Source: Methylobacterium phyllostachyos (GTDB lineage: Bacteria > Pseudomonadota > Alphaproteobacteria > Rhizobiales > Beijerinckiaceae). From it: a DNA stretch of 64,000 nt. The notes under the pieces were generated by a model, which did no database searches, was not told where the DNA came from, and saw only the letters and a list, made by a program, of their open reading frames with translations. Below are positions 9,864-18,622 of the stretch, piece after piece (position 1 is the stretch's first letter; each line of letters opens with the position of its first letter). Location: contig NZ_FNHS01000006.1 in the NCBI RefSeq assembly GCF_900103445.1, positions 124,001 to 188,000 of the forward strand. The letters run 5' to 3'. A program made the position numbers and the translations under genes.

Positions 9864-10453
9864 GCGCGCGCGACGCGATCCTGGCCGAGATCCGCCGGAA
9901 CCGGCCGGCGGGCGAATTTCCGCTGCCGGACGTGCCGCTGTTCACGCCGCTCGTCGGCGACGATCTCGTGGCCGAATTCGGCGAGCGGTTGAAGCGCATG
10001 GGCGGCCGGGTGGCCGAGCCCCAGGCAGGCGACATCTTCGCGGGCGTGCGCGAGCGGCTCGACGGCGCGAAGGTGATCGCCTCGGCGGTCCCGGAGCTGA
10101 CGGGCAACCGCGACCTGCGGGCGGTGCGCTATCCGCAGGAGGTCGAGGATGTCGACGTGGCGGTGGTCCGGGCGGTGTTCGGCATCGCCGAGACGGGCTC
10201 GGTGCTGTTCACGCAGGACCAGTTGATCGTGAACGCCGTTGCCTACCTCGCGCAGCACCTCGTCGTCCTGCTCGATCCGGCTGACATCCTGCGCAACGTC
10301 CAGGCGGCCTATCGGCGGCCAGAATTCGGCCGCTCGGCCTACGCGGTGCTGCACACCGGCCCATCGGCTACGGCCGATATTGAGGGCGTGCTGATCCACG
10401 GGGCGCAGGGGGTGCGCTCGCTCACGGTCGTCATGCAGCCGAAAATAGCTTGA
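9860..10453 (+). CDS. lutC: LutC, LUD-domain lactate utilization protein
   Basis: 197 aa, a single LUD domain (MSARDAILAEIRRN at the start; FGIAETGSVLFTQDQ and LVVLLDPADIL in the core). It completes the lutABC operon; the ATG at 9860 overlaps the lutB TGA. The three-gene set with no lldD-type flavoprotein nearby indicates LutABC-type L-lactate oxidation. Confidence 0.92.
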   Translation: MSARDAILAEIRRNRPAGEFPLPDVPLFTPLVGDDLVAEFGERLKRMGGRVAEPQAGDIFAGVRERLDGAKVIASAVPELTGNRDLRAVRYPQEVEDVDVAVVRAVFGIAETGSVLFTQDQLIVNAVAYLAQHLVVLLDPADILRNVQAAYRRPEFGRSAYAVLHTGPSATADIEGVLIHGAQGVRSLTVVMQPKIA

Positions 10454-10523
10454 GCTGGAACCGCAAATCGGGCGCGTCCCTTGCTTGGACGACGGAGAGG
10501 TCGTCGTCCGGCAAGGAGATCCG

Positions 10524-11384
10524 ATGCGCTACACGCTTGGTTGCAGCCTGTCCTACAATATCCTCTCGGACACCACCTTCATCTTCAATCTGGAGGTGGC
10601 CAAGCTGAAGAGCGTCGAGATCCTGAGCGAGAGCCTGGTCCTGACGCCCAACCTGAAGCGCGACATCTACATCTCGCCCGATCTCCAGAACCGCTATCTC
10701 GGCCTCAACGTCCCGACGGGCCAGTTCGCGCTGGAATACAATGCGGAGGTGGACCTGACGGTGCACCGGGCCGATCCAGCGAGCATCAACGAGACGCCGG
10801 TCGGGCAACTGCCCCTCGACATCCTCCCCTTCCTGCTGCCGAGCCGCTTCGTCTCGTCGGACCGGCTGACGCCCTTCGCGCTGGCGGAGTTCGGCGCCCT
10901 GCCCAAGGGCCATGCCCGCGTGAACCAGATCTGCAATTGGATCCACGATCACATCACCTATCAGCCCGGCACCAGCGACGGTGAGACGACCGCGGACGAG
11001 TCGCTGCTCAAGCGCGCCGGCGTCTGCCGCGACTTTGCGCATATCGGCACGGCCTTCTGCCGGGCGCTGGGCATCCCCGCCCGGTTCGTGAGCTGCTACG
11101 CCCACGGCCTCGTACCGAGCGACTTCCATGCGGTGTTCGAGGCCTATCTCGAAGGCCGCTGGTGGCTGTTCGATGCCACACGGCAGGCCGACCTCGATGG
11201 TCTGGTGCGGATCGGCGTCGGCCGCGATGCCGCCGAGATCGCGTTTTCGACGCCGTTCGGCAACATGCAGCCGGTGAACCAGCAGGTGCGGATCCAGCGC
11301 ACGGACGGGCAGGGCAGCCCCATGCCTCGCACCGTTGACGCAATCTCGACCGAGATTCCCGCACCGCATGCGGGAGCGGCCTGA
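10524..11384 (+). CDS. Transglutaminase-like cysteine protease family protein
   Basis: 286 aa. The ATG at 10524 sits 5 nt after a near-consensus AAGGAGATC, so it is preferred over an in-frame start 39 nt upstream. The N-terminal ~120 residues are the beta-rich transglut_N-like domain. The core carries the catalytic triad Cys168 (AGVCRDFAHIGTAFCRALG), His202 (DFHAVFEAYL) and Asp217 (WWLFDATR). Bacterial members are usually cytoplasmic peptidases or amidases of unknown substrate; no signal peptide is visible. It stands alone, 70 bp after lutC. Confidence 0.85.
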   Translation: MRYTLGCSLSYNILSDTTFIFNLEVAKLKSVEILSESLVLTPNLKRDIYISPDLQNRYLGLNVPTGQFALEYNAEVDLTVHRADPASINETPVGQLPLDILPFLLPSRFVSSDRLTPFALAEFGALPKGHARVNQICNWIHDHITYQPGTSDGETTADESLLKRAGVCRDFAHIGTAFCRALGIPARFVSCYAHGLVPSDFHAVFEAYLEGRWWLFDATRQADLDGLVRIGVGRDAAEIAFSTPFGNMQPVNQQVRIQRTDGQGSPMPRTVDAISTEIPAPHAGAA

Positions 11385-12043
11385 CGCGACAAGGACAACC
11401 CGCCGTCGCGCGGTTCTCGGATTGCACCGGCTGCGCGCTCGGGCAATCCGAAGCCGTGTTCGGGCGCATCGCGCGTGGCGGAGGGCGGGAGCGCCCCTAG
11501 ACTCTGGGCGTCACGACATGCGGCCTGCCGCCGGGCGCCTACATTCGGCCTATCAAACCGCTCTATCTAGGGTATATATATGCCTGTAATCAGGTGAAAA
11601 TAATAATAACTCTCATTAGTTATAAGTAAGTATGCCTTCTGATCGAAGGTCTATTGGCGGCGAATTGTTGGCGCATGCGACGCCCCGGCCGCATGGGCGG
11701 GCACGAAGATCTTCTTCTTTGCGCCAATCTATCCGCCGTGCAGGTAAAATCTTTAACCTCTCGCCGGTTCGCGAAATGCGCCGAAGCGTGGCTGTGGCGG
11801 GGTCGCAACACCGTAAAACGATCCCGGATCCGCCCCGAGACCTGCCCGTAAACGCCGCGATCCCGCCATAGTCCGGGCCCAACTCAACATCCGCGGTAAA
11901 CGGCAGTTTCGACAACGCTTTACCGTTAACGAACGAGGTTTTCCGAGCACGTGGATGATGGCTCTGGCGCATCGCGAATGGCGAGGCGCCGCGGTCCTTC
12001 GCACCCGCTCGGAATCGGTGGCGCGAAGGCTTTGTCCGGGTTC
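11385..12043 (+). other. Long intergenic region with an AT-rich island upstream of ilvD
   Basis: 659 bp without a convincing gene. Positions about 11560-11640 are strikingly AT-rich for this genome (runs such as GGTATATATATGCC and AAAATAATAATAACTC). Closer to ilvD there is an inverted pair CGGTAAA (11894-11900) / TTTACCG (11919-11925). The frames here are short and lack coding character. Its length and composition suggest promoters and perhaps a leader for ilvD, or a remnant of foreign DNA. Confidence 0.5.
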
Positions 12044-13774
12044 ATGGTGACGCGTTTGAACGACAAGTCGAAGCTGCCGAGCCGTCACGTCACCGAGGGG
12101 CCGGACCGGGCTCCGCATCGCTCCTATCTCTACGCCATGGGTCTGACTCGCGAGCAGATCCATCAGCCGCTGGTCGGCGTCGCCTCGTGCTGGAACGAGG
12201 CCGCCCCCTGCAACATCTCGCTGATGCGGCAGGCGCAGGCGGTAAAGAAGGGCGTCGCGGCCGCCCACGGCACGCCGCGCGAGTTCTGCACCATCACGGT
12301 GACCGACGGCATCGCCATGGGCCATGGCGGCATGCGCGCCTCGCTGCCGTCGCGCGAGGTCATCGCCGATTCGGTCGAGCTGACCATGCGCGGCCACGCC
12401 TACGACGCGCTGGTGGGCTTGGCCGGCTGCGACAAGTCGCTGCCCGGCATGATGATGGCGATGGTGCGCCTCAACGTGCCGTCGATCTTCATCTACGGCG
12501 GCTCGATCCTGCCGGGCTCGTTCCGCGGCAAGGCGGTGACCGTGCAGGACCTGTTCGAGGCGGTCGGCAAGGTCGCGGTCGGCGACATGAGCCTGGAGGA
12601 TCTCGACGAGCTGGAGCAGGTCGCCTGCCCCTCGGCCGGCGCCTGCGGCGCGCAGTTCACCGCCAACACGATGGCGACCGTCTCCGAGGCGATCGGCCTC
12701 GCGCTGCCCTACTCGGCCGGCGCCCCCGCTCCTTATGAGATCCGGGACAAGTTCTGCGCCACCGCTGGCGAGAAGGTGATGGAGCTCCTGGCGAAGCAGA
12801 TCCGCCCGCGCGACATCGTCACCCGCAAGGCCCTGGAGAACGCCGCGACGGTGGTGGCGGCCTCCGGCGGCTCGACCAACGCGGCGCTGCACCTGCCGGC
12901 GATCGCGCATGAATGCGGCATCGAGTTCACGCTGTTCGACGTCGCCGAGATCTTCCGGCGCACGCCCTACATCGCCGATCTGAAGCCGGGCGGACGCTAC
13001 GTCGCCAAGGACATGTTCGAGGTCGGCGGGATCCCGCTGCTGATGAAGACGCTGCTCGACCACGGCTTCATGCACGGCGACTGCATGACAGTCACGGGCC
13101 GCACCATCGCGGAGAACATGGATCGGGTGACCTGGAACCCGGATCAGGATGTGGTCTATCCGGCCAACAAGCCGATCACCCAGACCGGCGGCGTGGTCGG
13201 CCTGAAGGGCAACCTCGCCCCCGAGGGCGCGATCGTGAAGGTCGCCGGCATGCCGACCGAGAAGCAGGTCTTCACCGGCCCGGCCCGCGTGTTCGACGGC
13301 GAGGAGGCCTGCTTTGAGGCCGTCCAGTCGCGGACCTATAAACAAGGCGAGGTTCTGGTCATCCGCTACGAGGGTCCGCGCGGCGGCCCCGGCATGCGCG
13401 AGATGCTGTCGACCACCGCGGCCCTCTACGGCCAGGGCATGGGCGACAAGGTCGCGCTGATCACCGACGGGCGCTTCTCCGGTGCGACCCGCGGCTTCTG
13501 CGTTGGCCATGTCGGACCCGAGGCAGCGGTCGGAGGCCCGATCGGCCTGATCCGCGACGGCGACATGATCACGCTCGACGCGATCCAGGGCACGCTCAAC
13601 GTCGCCCTGTCGGACGAGGAACTCGCCGAGCGGCGGAAGGCCTGGACGCCGCGGGGCAACACCGCGACCTCTGGCTATCTCTGGAAATACGCGCAGGGCG
13701 TCGGCCCGGCGCTCTACGGCGCCGTCACGCACCCCGGAGGTACCAAGGAGACGCAGAGCTATGCGGACGTCTAG
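12044..13774 (+). CDS. ilvD: Dihydroxy-acid dehydratase
   Basis: 576 aa, the usual length of the alphaproteobacterial IlvD form. It dehydrates 2,3-dihydroxy-isovalerate and -methylvalerate in valine, isoleucine and leucine synthesis, in the cytoplasm. Fe-S and Mg ligand motifs are visible: [26 protein letters not shown] and [16 protein letters not shown]; the C-terminal domain has [20 protein letters not shown]. The ATG at 12044 begins [15 protein letters not shown]; the ribosome site is weak (CCGGG). The last 14 nt overlap the next gene. Related sugar-acid dehydratases (EDD/YjhG) share the fold, but the motifs here fit IlvD. Confidence 0.93.
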   Translation: MVTRLNDKSKLPSRHVTEGPDRAPHRSYLYAMGLTREQIHQPLVGVASCWNEAAPCNISLMRQAQAVKKGVAAAHGTPREFCTITVTDGIAMGHGGMRASLPSREVIADSVELTMRGHAYDALVGLAGCDKSLPGMMMAMVRLNVPSIFIYGGSILPGSFRGKAVTVQDLFEAVGKVAVGDMSLEDLDELEQVACPSAGACGAQFTANTMATVSEAIGLALPYSAGAPAPYEIRDKFCATAGEKVMELLAKQIRPRDIVTRKALENAATVVAASGGSTNAALHLPAIAHECGIEFTLFDVAEIFRRTPYIADLKPGGRYVAKDMFEVGGIPLLMKTLLDHGFMHGDCMTVTGRTIAENMDRVTWNPDQDVVYPANKPITQTGGVVGLKGNLAPEGAIVKVAGMPTEKQVFTGPARVFDGEEACFEAVQSRTYKQGEVLVIRYEGPRGGPGMREMLSTTAALYGQGMGDKVALITDGRFSGATRGFCVGHVGPEAAVGGPIGLIRDGDMITLDAIQGTLNVALSDEELAERRKAWTPRGNTATSGYLWKYAQGVGPALYGAVTHPGGTKETQSYADV

Positions 13775-14663
13775 GACTGACCTCAGCCGGCGCAGGGCGC
13801 CGGCCGGGGCCGATCCCGGTCGGTTCCGGTCTGCCGGCAGGGCCGCCCTGGCGGCTTGGGCACTCGTGCTTCTTGCCCTGCCGACCGACGCGCCGCGCGC
13901 CCTCGACGCCAATGTGCGTACGCCGGTCCAGGTGCCGGTGGCCGACAAGAGCTATCGCTCGGCCAAGGATGCGCTCCGGGCCGGCATGCGCGAGTACAAT
14001 GCCGGCGACAAGCAGGGCGCCGCCCGAGCGCTCGAATACGCGGCCGGTCAGGGCCATGCCCTGGCCCTGTGGAAGCTCGGCCGGATGTATGCCGATGGTG
14101 ACGGCGTACCCCACGACGACCTGAAGGCATTCGAGTTCTTCTCCCGAATCGCCGATGCCAGCACCGATGACGGGCCCGATCCGCAGAACTCCGCGGTGCT
14201 CGGCAGCGCGTTTACAGCGCTCGGCACCTACTTCCTGGAGGGGATCAAGGGCACCTACGTGCGCCCGAATCCCGAGCGCGCCTACGACATGTTCAACTAC
14301 GCGGCGTCCTACTACGGCGACCCGAACGCGCAGTACAATCTGGCCCGCCTCTACCTCGACGGCACGGGCGTCGAGTCCGATCCCCGGCAGGCGGCGCGCT
14401 GGTTCAACCTCGCGGCCGAGAAGGGGCATCACCCCGCCCAGGCGCTGCTCGGCGACATGCTGATCAATGGTCTCGGCGGCGTCCCGATCCAGCGCGTGAA
14501 GGGCCTGATGTGGCTCTCCCTCGCCCGGGAGGGCGCGGAGGGCCGCAAGGACGACTGGATCGTGGCGCTCTACGACAAGAACTGGGCCGCCGCTGCCGAG
14601 GACGACCGTGCCGAGGCACAGACCCAGCTCCAGACCGTAGGCTCGATCCGGCGGCGGCACTGA
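13761..14663 (+). CDS. exoR: ExoR-like periplasmic Sel1-repeat protein
   Basis: 300 aa. A signal-anchor sequence lies at about residues 27-45. From about residue 65 come Sel1/TPR-like repeats: ALRAGMREYNAGD, LALWKLGRMYADGDGV, KAFEFFSRIAD, AQYNLARLYLDGTGVESDP, ARWFNLAAEKGHHPAQALLG. The repeat order and the C-terminal KGLMWLSLARE segment match rhizobial ExoR, a periplasmic inhibitor of the ExoS/ChvI (ChvG/ChvI) envelope-stress system that controls exopolysaccharide, motility and acid response. The assignment is by pattern; a generic Sel1 protein is the alternative. The ATG at 13761 lies inside the end of ilvD with GGAGG and AAGGAG upstream, so it is probably co-transcribed with ilvD. Confidence 0.7.
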   Translation: MRTSRTDLSRRRAPAGADPGRFRSAGRAALAAWALVLLALPTDAPRALDANVRTPVQVPVADKSYRSAKDALRAGMREYNAGDKQGAARALEYAAGQGHALALWKLGRMYADGDGVPHDDLKAFEFFSRIADASTDDGPDPQNSAVLGSAFTALGTYFLEGIKGTYVRPNPERAYDMFNYAASYYGDPNAQYNLARLYLDGTGVESDPRQAARWFNLAAEKGHHPAQALLGDMLINGLGGVPIQRVKGLMWLSLAREGAEGRKDDWIVALYDKNWAAAAEDDRAEAQTQLQTVGSIRRRH

Positions 14664-14675
14664 CCGCCGCCGGAT
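14646..14675. terminator. Bidirectional hairpin between convergent exoR-like and GST genes
   Basis: A perfect 12-bp stem, ATCCGGCGGCGG (14646-14657) and its complement (14664-14675), with the 6-nt loop CACTGA. It overlaps the last codons and stop of the exoR-like gene and sits 5 bp from the GST stop on the other strand. There is no T-run, but the position between convergent genes fits a shared terminator. Confidence 0.6.
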
Positions 14676-14679
14676 TGGC

Positions 14680-15303
14680 TCAGCCCTTCTTGGCGTCCAA
14701 GGCGATCTTGAACGACGGCCGCGCCAGCGTGTCGGCGACATAGGCCGCGAGCTTCGGCCAGCGTCCGGCATCGATCCGAGCCTCGGCCAGTTGGAAGTTG
14801 TAGAAGCCGGTGGCGACCGAGATATCGGCAATGCTGAAGGCATCGCCTGTCAGGTACGGACCCGAGATCTCGCCCTCCAGATAGTCGAAGAGCGGCGGCA
14901 GGTCCTTGTCGAGGGCCTTGGACACCGCGTCCTCGTTGGTGGGTTGCTTCATCATATTGGGCTTGAGCACCCGCTCGACGAAGGGCACGATCAGCTTTCC
15001 GAACAGCTCGGTGTCGCCGAACTTGTCGAACCAGACCGCGCGGCCGAGCGCCTTCGGATCGGTCGGCACCAGGGCCGGCGTCGGGTGCTTGCGCTCCAGA
15101 TACCAAAGGATGGCCGAGGAATCGGCGAGGTGGAAACCGTCATCCTCAAGGGCCGGGATCTTGCCGAACGGGCTTGCCGCCTGGAAGTCCGCATCCGGCG
15201 CGTGGAACATGACGGGCTTGTGCTCGTACGAGACGCCCTTCTCAATCAATGAGACCAGAACCTTGCGGACGAAGGGCGAGTAACCGGTACCGTAGACGAT
15301 CAA
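14680..15303 (-). CDS. Glutathione S-transferase family protein
   Basis: 207 aa. An N-terminal thioredoxin-like domain (YGTGYSPFVRKVLVSLIEKG; FGKIPALEDDGFHLADSSAI, which holds the cis-proline and the glutathione gamma-glutamyl site) is followed by an all-helical C-terminal domain (SIADISVATGFYNFQLAE). It conjugates or reduces substrates with glutathione in the cytoplasm; no specific substrate is evident. The motif Tyr-Ser-Pro-Phe near the N-terminus supplies the likely active-site Ser/Tyr. Transcribed convergently with the exoR-like gene. Confidence 0.88.
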   Translation of the reverse strand: MIVYGTGYSPFVRKVLVSLIEKGVSYEHKPVMFHAPDADFQAASPFGKIPALEDDGFHLADSSAILWYLERKHPTPALVPTDPKALGRAVWFDKFGDTELFGKLIVPFVERVLKPNMMKQPTNEDAVSKALDKDLPPLFDYLEGEISGPYLTGDAFSIADISVATGFYNFQLAEARIDAGRWPKLAAYVADTLARPSFKIALDAKKG

Positions 15304-15373
15304 GCGGAACTCCTATGCTGACGGACGCGGCAGGCGATGAGCCGCGTGCCAACTCACTACATAGGGCGTTGTG

Positions 15374-16168
15374 TCAGCCTGCCGACAATTCGACCGTGAC
15401 CGGGACGTGATCGGATGGTTTATCGAGCCCGCGCAGGTGCTTCTGCACCGAGGCCGAGACCAGCCGGTCGGCGGCCTGGGGCGAGAGCAGCAGGTGGTCG
15501 ATCCGAATCCCGGCATTCCGCTGCCAGCAGCCAGCCTGGTAGTCCCAGAAGGTGTAGAGCCCGTCGCGCGGATCGCAGGCCCGCAGGCCGTCCGTGTAGC
15601 CCTCGGCCAGCAAGGCGCGGAACGCCATGCGGGTCTCTGGGAGGAACAGCGCGTCGGACCGCCACGCCTCCGGATCGGCTGCGTCGGCGGGTTCGGGGAT
15701 GACGTTGTAGTCGCCCGCCAGCACCACCGCGTGTTCGTCCTCCATCAGCATGCAGGCGTGGAGCCGCAGTCGTTCAAGGAAGGCGAGCTTGTAGGGGTAT
15801 TTCGGGCTGTCGACGGGATTGCCGTTCGGCAGATAGATCGAGGCGACCCGCACCGGCCGTAAGTCGTCGCCGGTGATCAGCGCCTCGATGTAGCGGGCCT
15901 GTTCGTCCTCGGCATCCCCGGGCAGTCCGCGCCGGACATCGCGCATCGCCAGCGGCGCGCGGACCAGCAGGGCGACGCCGTTATAGGCTTTCTGGCCCAG
16001 CGTCTCGACGGCGTAGCCGGCGGCTTCGACCTCCTCGCGGGGGAACGCCGGATCCTGGCATTTCAGCTCTTGAAGGCAGACCACGTCGGGCTTTGCCTCG
16101 TCGAGGAAACCCAGGAGGTGAGGCAAGCGCTGCTTGATCGAGTTGACGTTCCAGGTCGTGATCCGCAT
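15374..16168 (-). CDS. xthA: Exodeoxyribonuclease III / AP endonuclease
   Basis: 264 aa from ATG 16168 (GAGG just upstream), the usual XthA length. Characteristic motifs: TTWNVNSIKQRLPHLLGFL, CLQELKCQD (metal-binding Glu), YLPNGNPVDSPKYPYK, LAGDYNVIP, RIDHLLLS and SDHVPV at the C-terminus. It cleaves DNA at abasic sites and degrades duplex ends 3'-5' in base excision repair. The frame continues upstream but that part is low-complexity and not homologous. Confidence 0.93.
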   Translation of the reverse strand: MRITTWNVNSIKQRLPHLLGFLDEAKPDVVCLQELKCQDPAFPREEVEAAGYAVETLGQKAYNGVALLVRAPLAMRDVRRGLPGDAEDEQARYIEALITGDDLRPVRVASIYLPNGNPVDSPKYPYKLAFLERLRLHACMLMEDEHAVVLAGDYNVIPEPADAADPEAWRSDALFLPETRMAFRALLAEGYTDGLRACDPRDGLYTFWDYQAGCWQRNAGIRIDHLLLSPQAADRLVSASVQKHLRGLDKPSDHVPVTVELSAG

Positions 16169-16300
16169 CGCCTCGCATCCGGTCGCCGCAGGGCCGTCAT
16201 CCGCGCTTCGCGTCGCGCTGGCAAGGCCGTCCCGATGCAAGGCCGGGGACTTGCGCATGGGTTTGCCAGTCTCAGGTGCGGAAAGCGGGGGGAGCGCCGG

Positions 16301-16986
16301 ATGGATTGGTTCGCGCCGGTGCGGGCCTATTGTGAGAGGACCGGCCCCGATTTCTGGGCTGAACCCGTCAACGCCTTGTCGAATGCTGGTTTCCTGCTGG
16401 CGGCCGCCGCTGCGGCGCGTCGCGGGTCTCGAGCGGATCCGCCGGACCGCGCCGCCCTCGCGCTCGCCGGGTTGATCGCCGTCGTCGGCATCGGCTCCTT
16501 CCTGTTCCACACGCTCGCGGTCACGTGGGCGATGCTCGCCGACGTCATTCCGATCGCGGTGTTCGTCGACGCGTACTCGCGCTCGCCCTCAGCCGGTATC
16601 TGCGGCTCGCTCCGGTCAACGTCGTCGTGTCCACCGCTGGGTTCGCCCTGTTCAGCTTCGTCCTCACGCCGCTCGTCGATGGCCTGACCGGGCGCGACGT
16701 GTCGCGGCTGACCAACGGGTCGATCGATTATCTCCCGGCGTTGCTTGCGCTGTTCGGCATGGTCGCGGCGACCGTCATGCGGTCCGAGGAGGGCCGTGTC
16801 AGCACCGGGCGGCGCCTTGCCGGGATCGGCGTGCTGTTCCTGATCTCGCTCGTCGCTCGCACCGCCGATCAGACCGCCTGTACCGCTCTGCCGATCGGCA
16901 CGCATGCGGTCTGGCACATCCTCAACGCCGCCGTGCTCTACGCCCTCGTGGCGACGGCGATCCGGCACCGTGAAACCGGCGGTTGA
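16301..16986 (+). pseudogene. Ceramidase-family (alkaline ceramidase-like) membrane protein, frameshifted
   Basis: The ATG at 16301 (GGGGGGAG upstream) begins MDWFAPVRAYCERTGPDFW, followed by NALSNAGFLLAAAA and GIGSFLFHTLAVTWAMLADV, the N-terminal half of PF05875-type ceramidase-like integral membrane proteins. At about 16577 the homologous reading moves to another frame, continuing ALALSRYLRLAP, membrane segments and THAVWHILNAAVLYALVA to the stop at 16986. Restoring one base (TACTCGCG to TACTTCGCG) would join the two halves. The original protein would have about 228 aa and several membrane helices with the family Ser/Asp/His metal residues (SFLFH; HAVWH). It may be a true pseudogene or a sequencing error. 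Confidence 0.75.
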
Positions 16987-17082
16987 GGCAACGGTCCCGC
17001 AGGGCCATTTTCTTGCAGCGCGGACGGTTTTCTTGCAGAAGTCCCCGGCATCGGACACCCGGATCGTCTCGGGCGCACGGGC

Positions 17083-18411
17083 ATGGAAAAGGCTATGACA
17101 GTGAGCTTTCGCCTCGGGATCGCCGGCCTCGGCACCGTCGGTGCGTCGGTGGTCCGGATGGTCGAGCGCCGCCGGACGGCGATGGAAGCGGCGGGCCTCG
17201 ACCTGCGCGTCACTGCGGTCTCCTCACGCGACCGCCGCCGCGACCGCGGTCTCGATCTGACGGGTATCGAGTGGTTCGACGATCCGGTCGCCATGGCGCG
17301 TTCGGGAAAGGTCGATTGCGTCGTCGAGCTGATCGGCGGATCCGAGGGCGCCGCTAAGGCGGTGGTCGAGGCGGCGCTCGAATCCGGCAAGTCGGTGGTC
17401 ACCGCCAACAAGGCCCTCCTCGCCCGCCACGGCGCGAGTCTCGCGGCGCTCGCCGAGGGGCGTCGCGTCGCGCTCGCCTACGAGGCCGCGGTGGCCGGCG
17501 GGATCCCGGTGATCAAGACCCTGCGGGAGGGGCTGCCGGGCAACACGATCACCCGCGTATCCGGGATCCTCAACGGAACCTGCAACTACATCCTCAGCCG
17601 GATGGAGCACGAGGGCCTGACCTTCGAGGCGTGCCTGAAGGATGCGCAGGCACTCGGCTATGCCGAGGCAGATCCGACCTTCGATGTCGAGGGCTTCGAC
17701 ACCGCGCACAAGCTGGCCATCATCACGGCACTCGCCTTCGGCACCGCGGTCGATGCCGAAGGCGTGTCGGTGGAGGGAATCTCGCGCGTCCAGCCCCTCG
17801 ATCTGCGCATGGCTGACGAGCTCGGCTACCGGATCAAGCTGCTCGGCGTCGCGCAGGCCACCGAGGCCGGGATCGAGCAGCGGGTGCATCCCACAATGGT
17901 GCCGAAATCCTCTGCGATCGCGCAGGTGATGGGCGTTACCAACGCGGTCAGCATCGACGCGGACGCGGTCGGCGAGTTGACCCTGATCGGCCCTGGCGCC
18001 GGCGGCGACGCGACGGCCTCCGCTGTGGTCGCCGACATCGCCGACGTGGCGCGCGGGATCGTGCGGCCGACTTTCGGCATCCCGGCCGCCGCCATGCGTG
18101 CCAGCGAGCGCGTCGAGATGCAGCGCCACGAGGGCGGCTACTATATCCGCCTCACGGTTCATGACCGGCCCGGTGTCGCGGCTGGCGTGGCGCAGCGGAT
18201 GGCCGAGCGTGAGATCTCCCTGGAGAGCATCCTGCAGCGCCGGACCGAGGGCGCAGGCACTGATCCTCGCGGGCGCTCGGGCCGCCCGGTGCCGCTGGTC
18301 CTGATCACGTACGCAGCGACCGAGGGCAACATCCGCGCAGCCCTCGACGCCATCGATGCGGACGGGTTGCTGGCCGAGCCGCCGCAGGTGATCCGTATCG
18401 AGCGGGAATAG
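17083..18411 (+). CDS. hom: Homoserine dehydrogenase
   Basis: 442 aa (438 if translation starts at ATG 17095, which has the better AAAAGG site). It reduces aspartate-4-semialdehyde to homoserine for threonine and methionine synthesis. An N-terminal Rossmann domain (GIAGLGTVGASVV) is followed by the catalytic domain (VVTANKALLARHG, VSGILNGTCNYILSRM, EADPTFDVEGFDTAHK, with the catalytic Lys/Asp pair) and a C-terminal ACT regulatory domain (LTVHDRPGVAAGVAQRM) that suggests threonine feedback inhibition. Followed 211 bp later by glpX, an order common in Rhizobiales. Confidence 0.95.
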   Translation: MEKAMTVSFRLGIAGLGTVGASVVRMVERRRTAMEAAGLDLRVTAVSSRDRRRDRGLDLTGIEWFDDPVAMARSGKVDCVVELIGGSEGAAKAVVEAALESGKSVVTANKALLARHGASLAALAEGRRVALAYEAAVAGGIPVIKTLREGLPGNTITRVSGILNGTCNYILSRMEHEGLTFEACLKDAQALGYAEADPTFDVEGFDTAHKLAIITALAFGTAVDAEGVSVEGISRVQPLDLRMADELGYRIKLLGVAQATEAGIEQRVHPTMVPKSSAIAQVMGVTNAVSIDADAVGELTLIGPGAGGDATASAVVADIADVARGIVRPTFGIPAAAMRASERVEMQRHEGGYYIRLTVHDRPGVAAGVAQRMAEREISLESILQRRTEGAGTDPRGRSGRPVPLVLITYAATEGNIRAALDAIDADGLLAEPPQVIRIERE

Positions 18412-18622
18412 CGATCGCGCCCATTCGACGATCCCCGCCCTGATCGCTCGCGAGGCAGATGAACCGGGTTCGGCGTCTGATGCGATCTTGAGCATAAGGC
18501 GCACAAAGCCAATGCAGGTTATAGGCCTTGCCCGAGCGAGGCGTAGGCTGAACGACTGAGGCGCGACGGCGTTCAATCCGGGATCCGACTTCAAGATCGG
18601 GCGCGGGAAAAGGCAGGAAACG

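Noticed and set aside
11753-13948. A 731-codon open frame on the minus strand across ilvD
   Set aside because: Antisense shadow of ilvD in GC-rich DNA; composition is Arg/Ala/His-rich without any domain, while the plus strand encodes a textbook IlvD.
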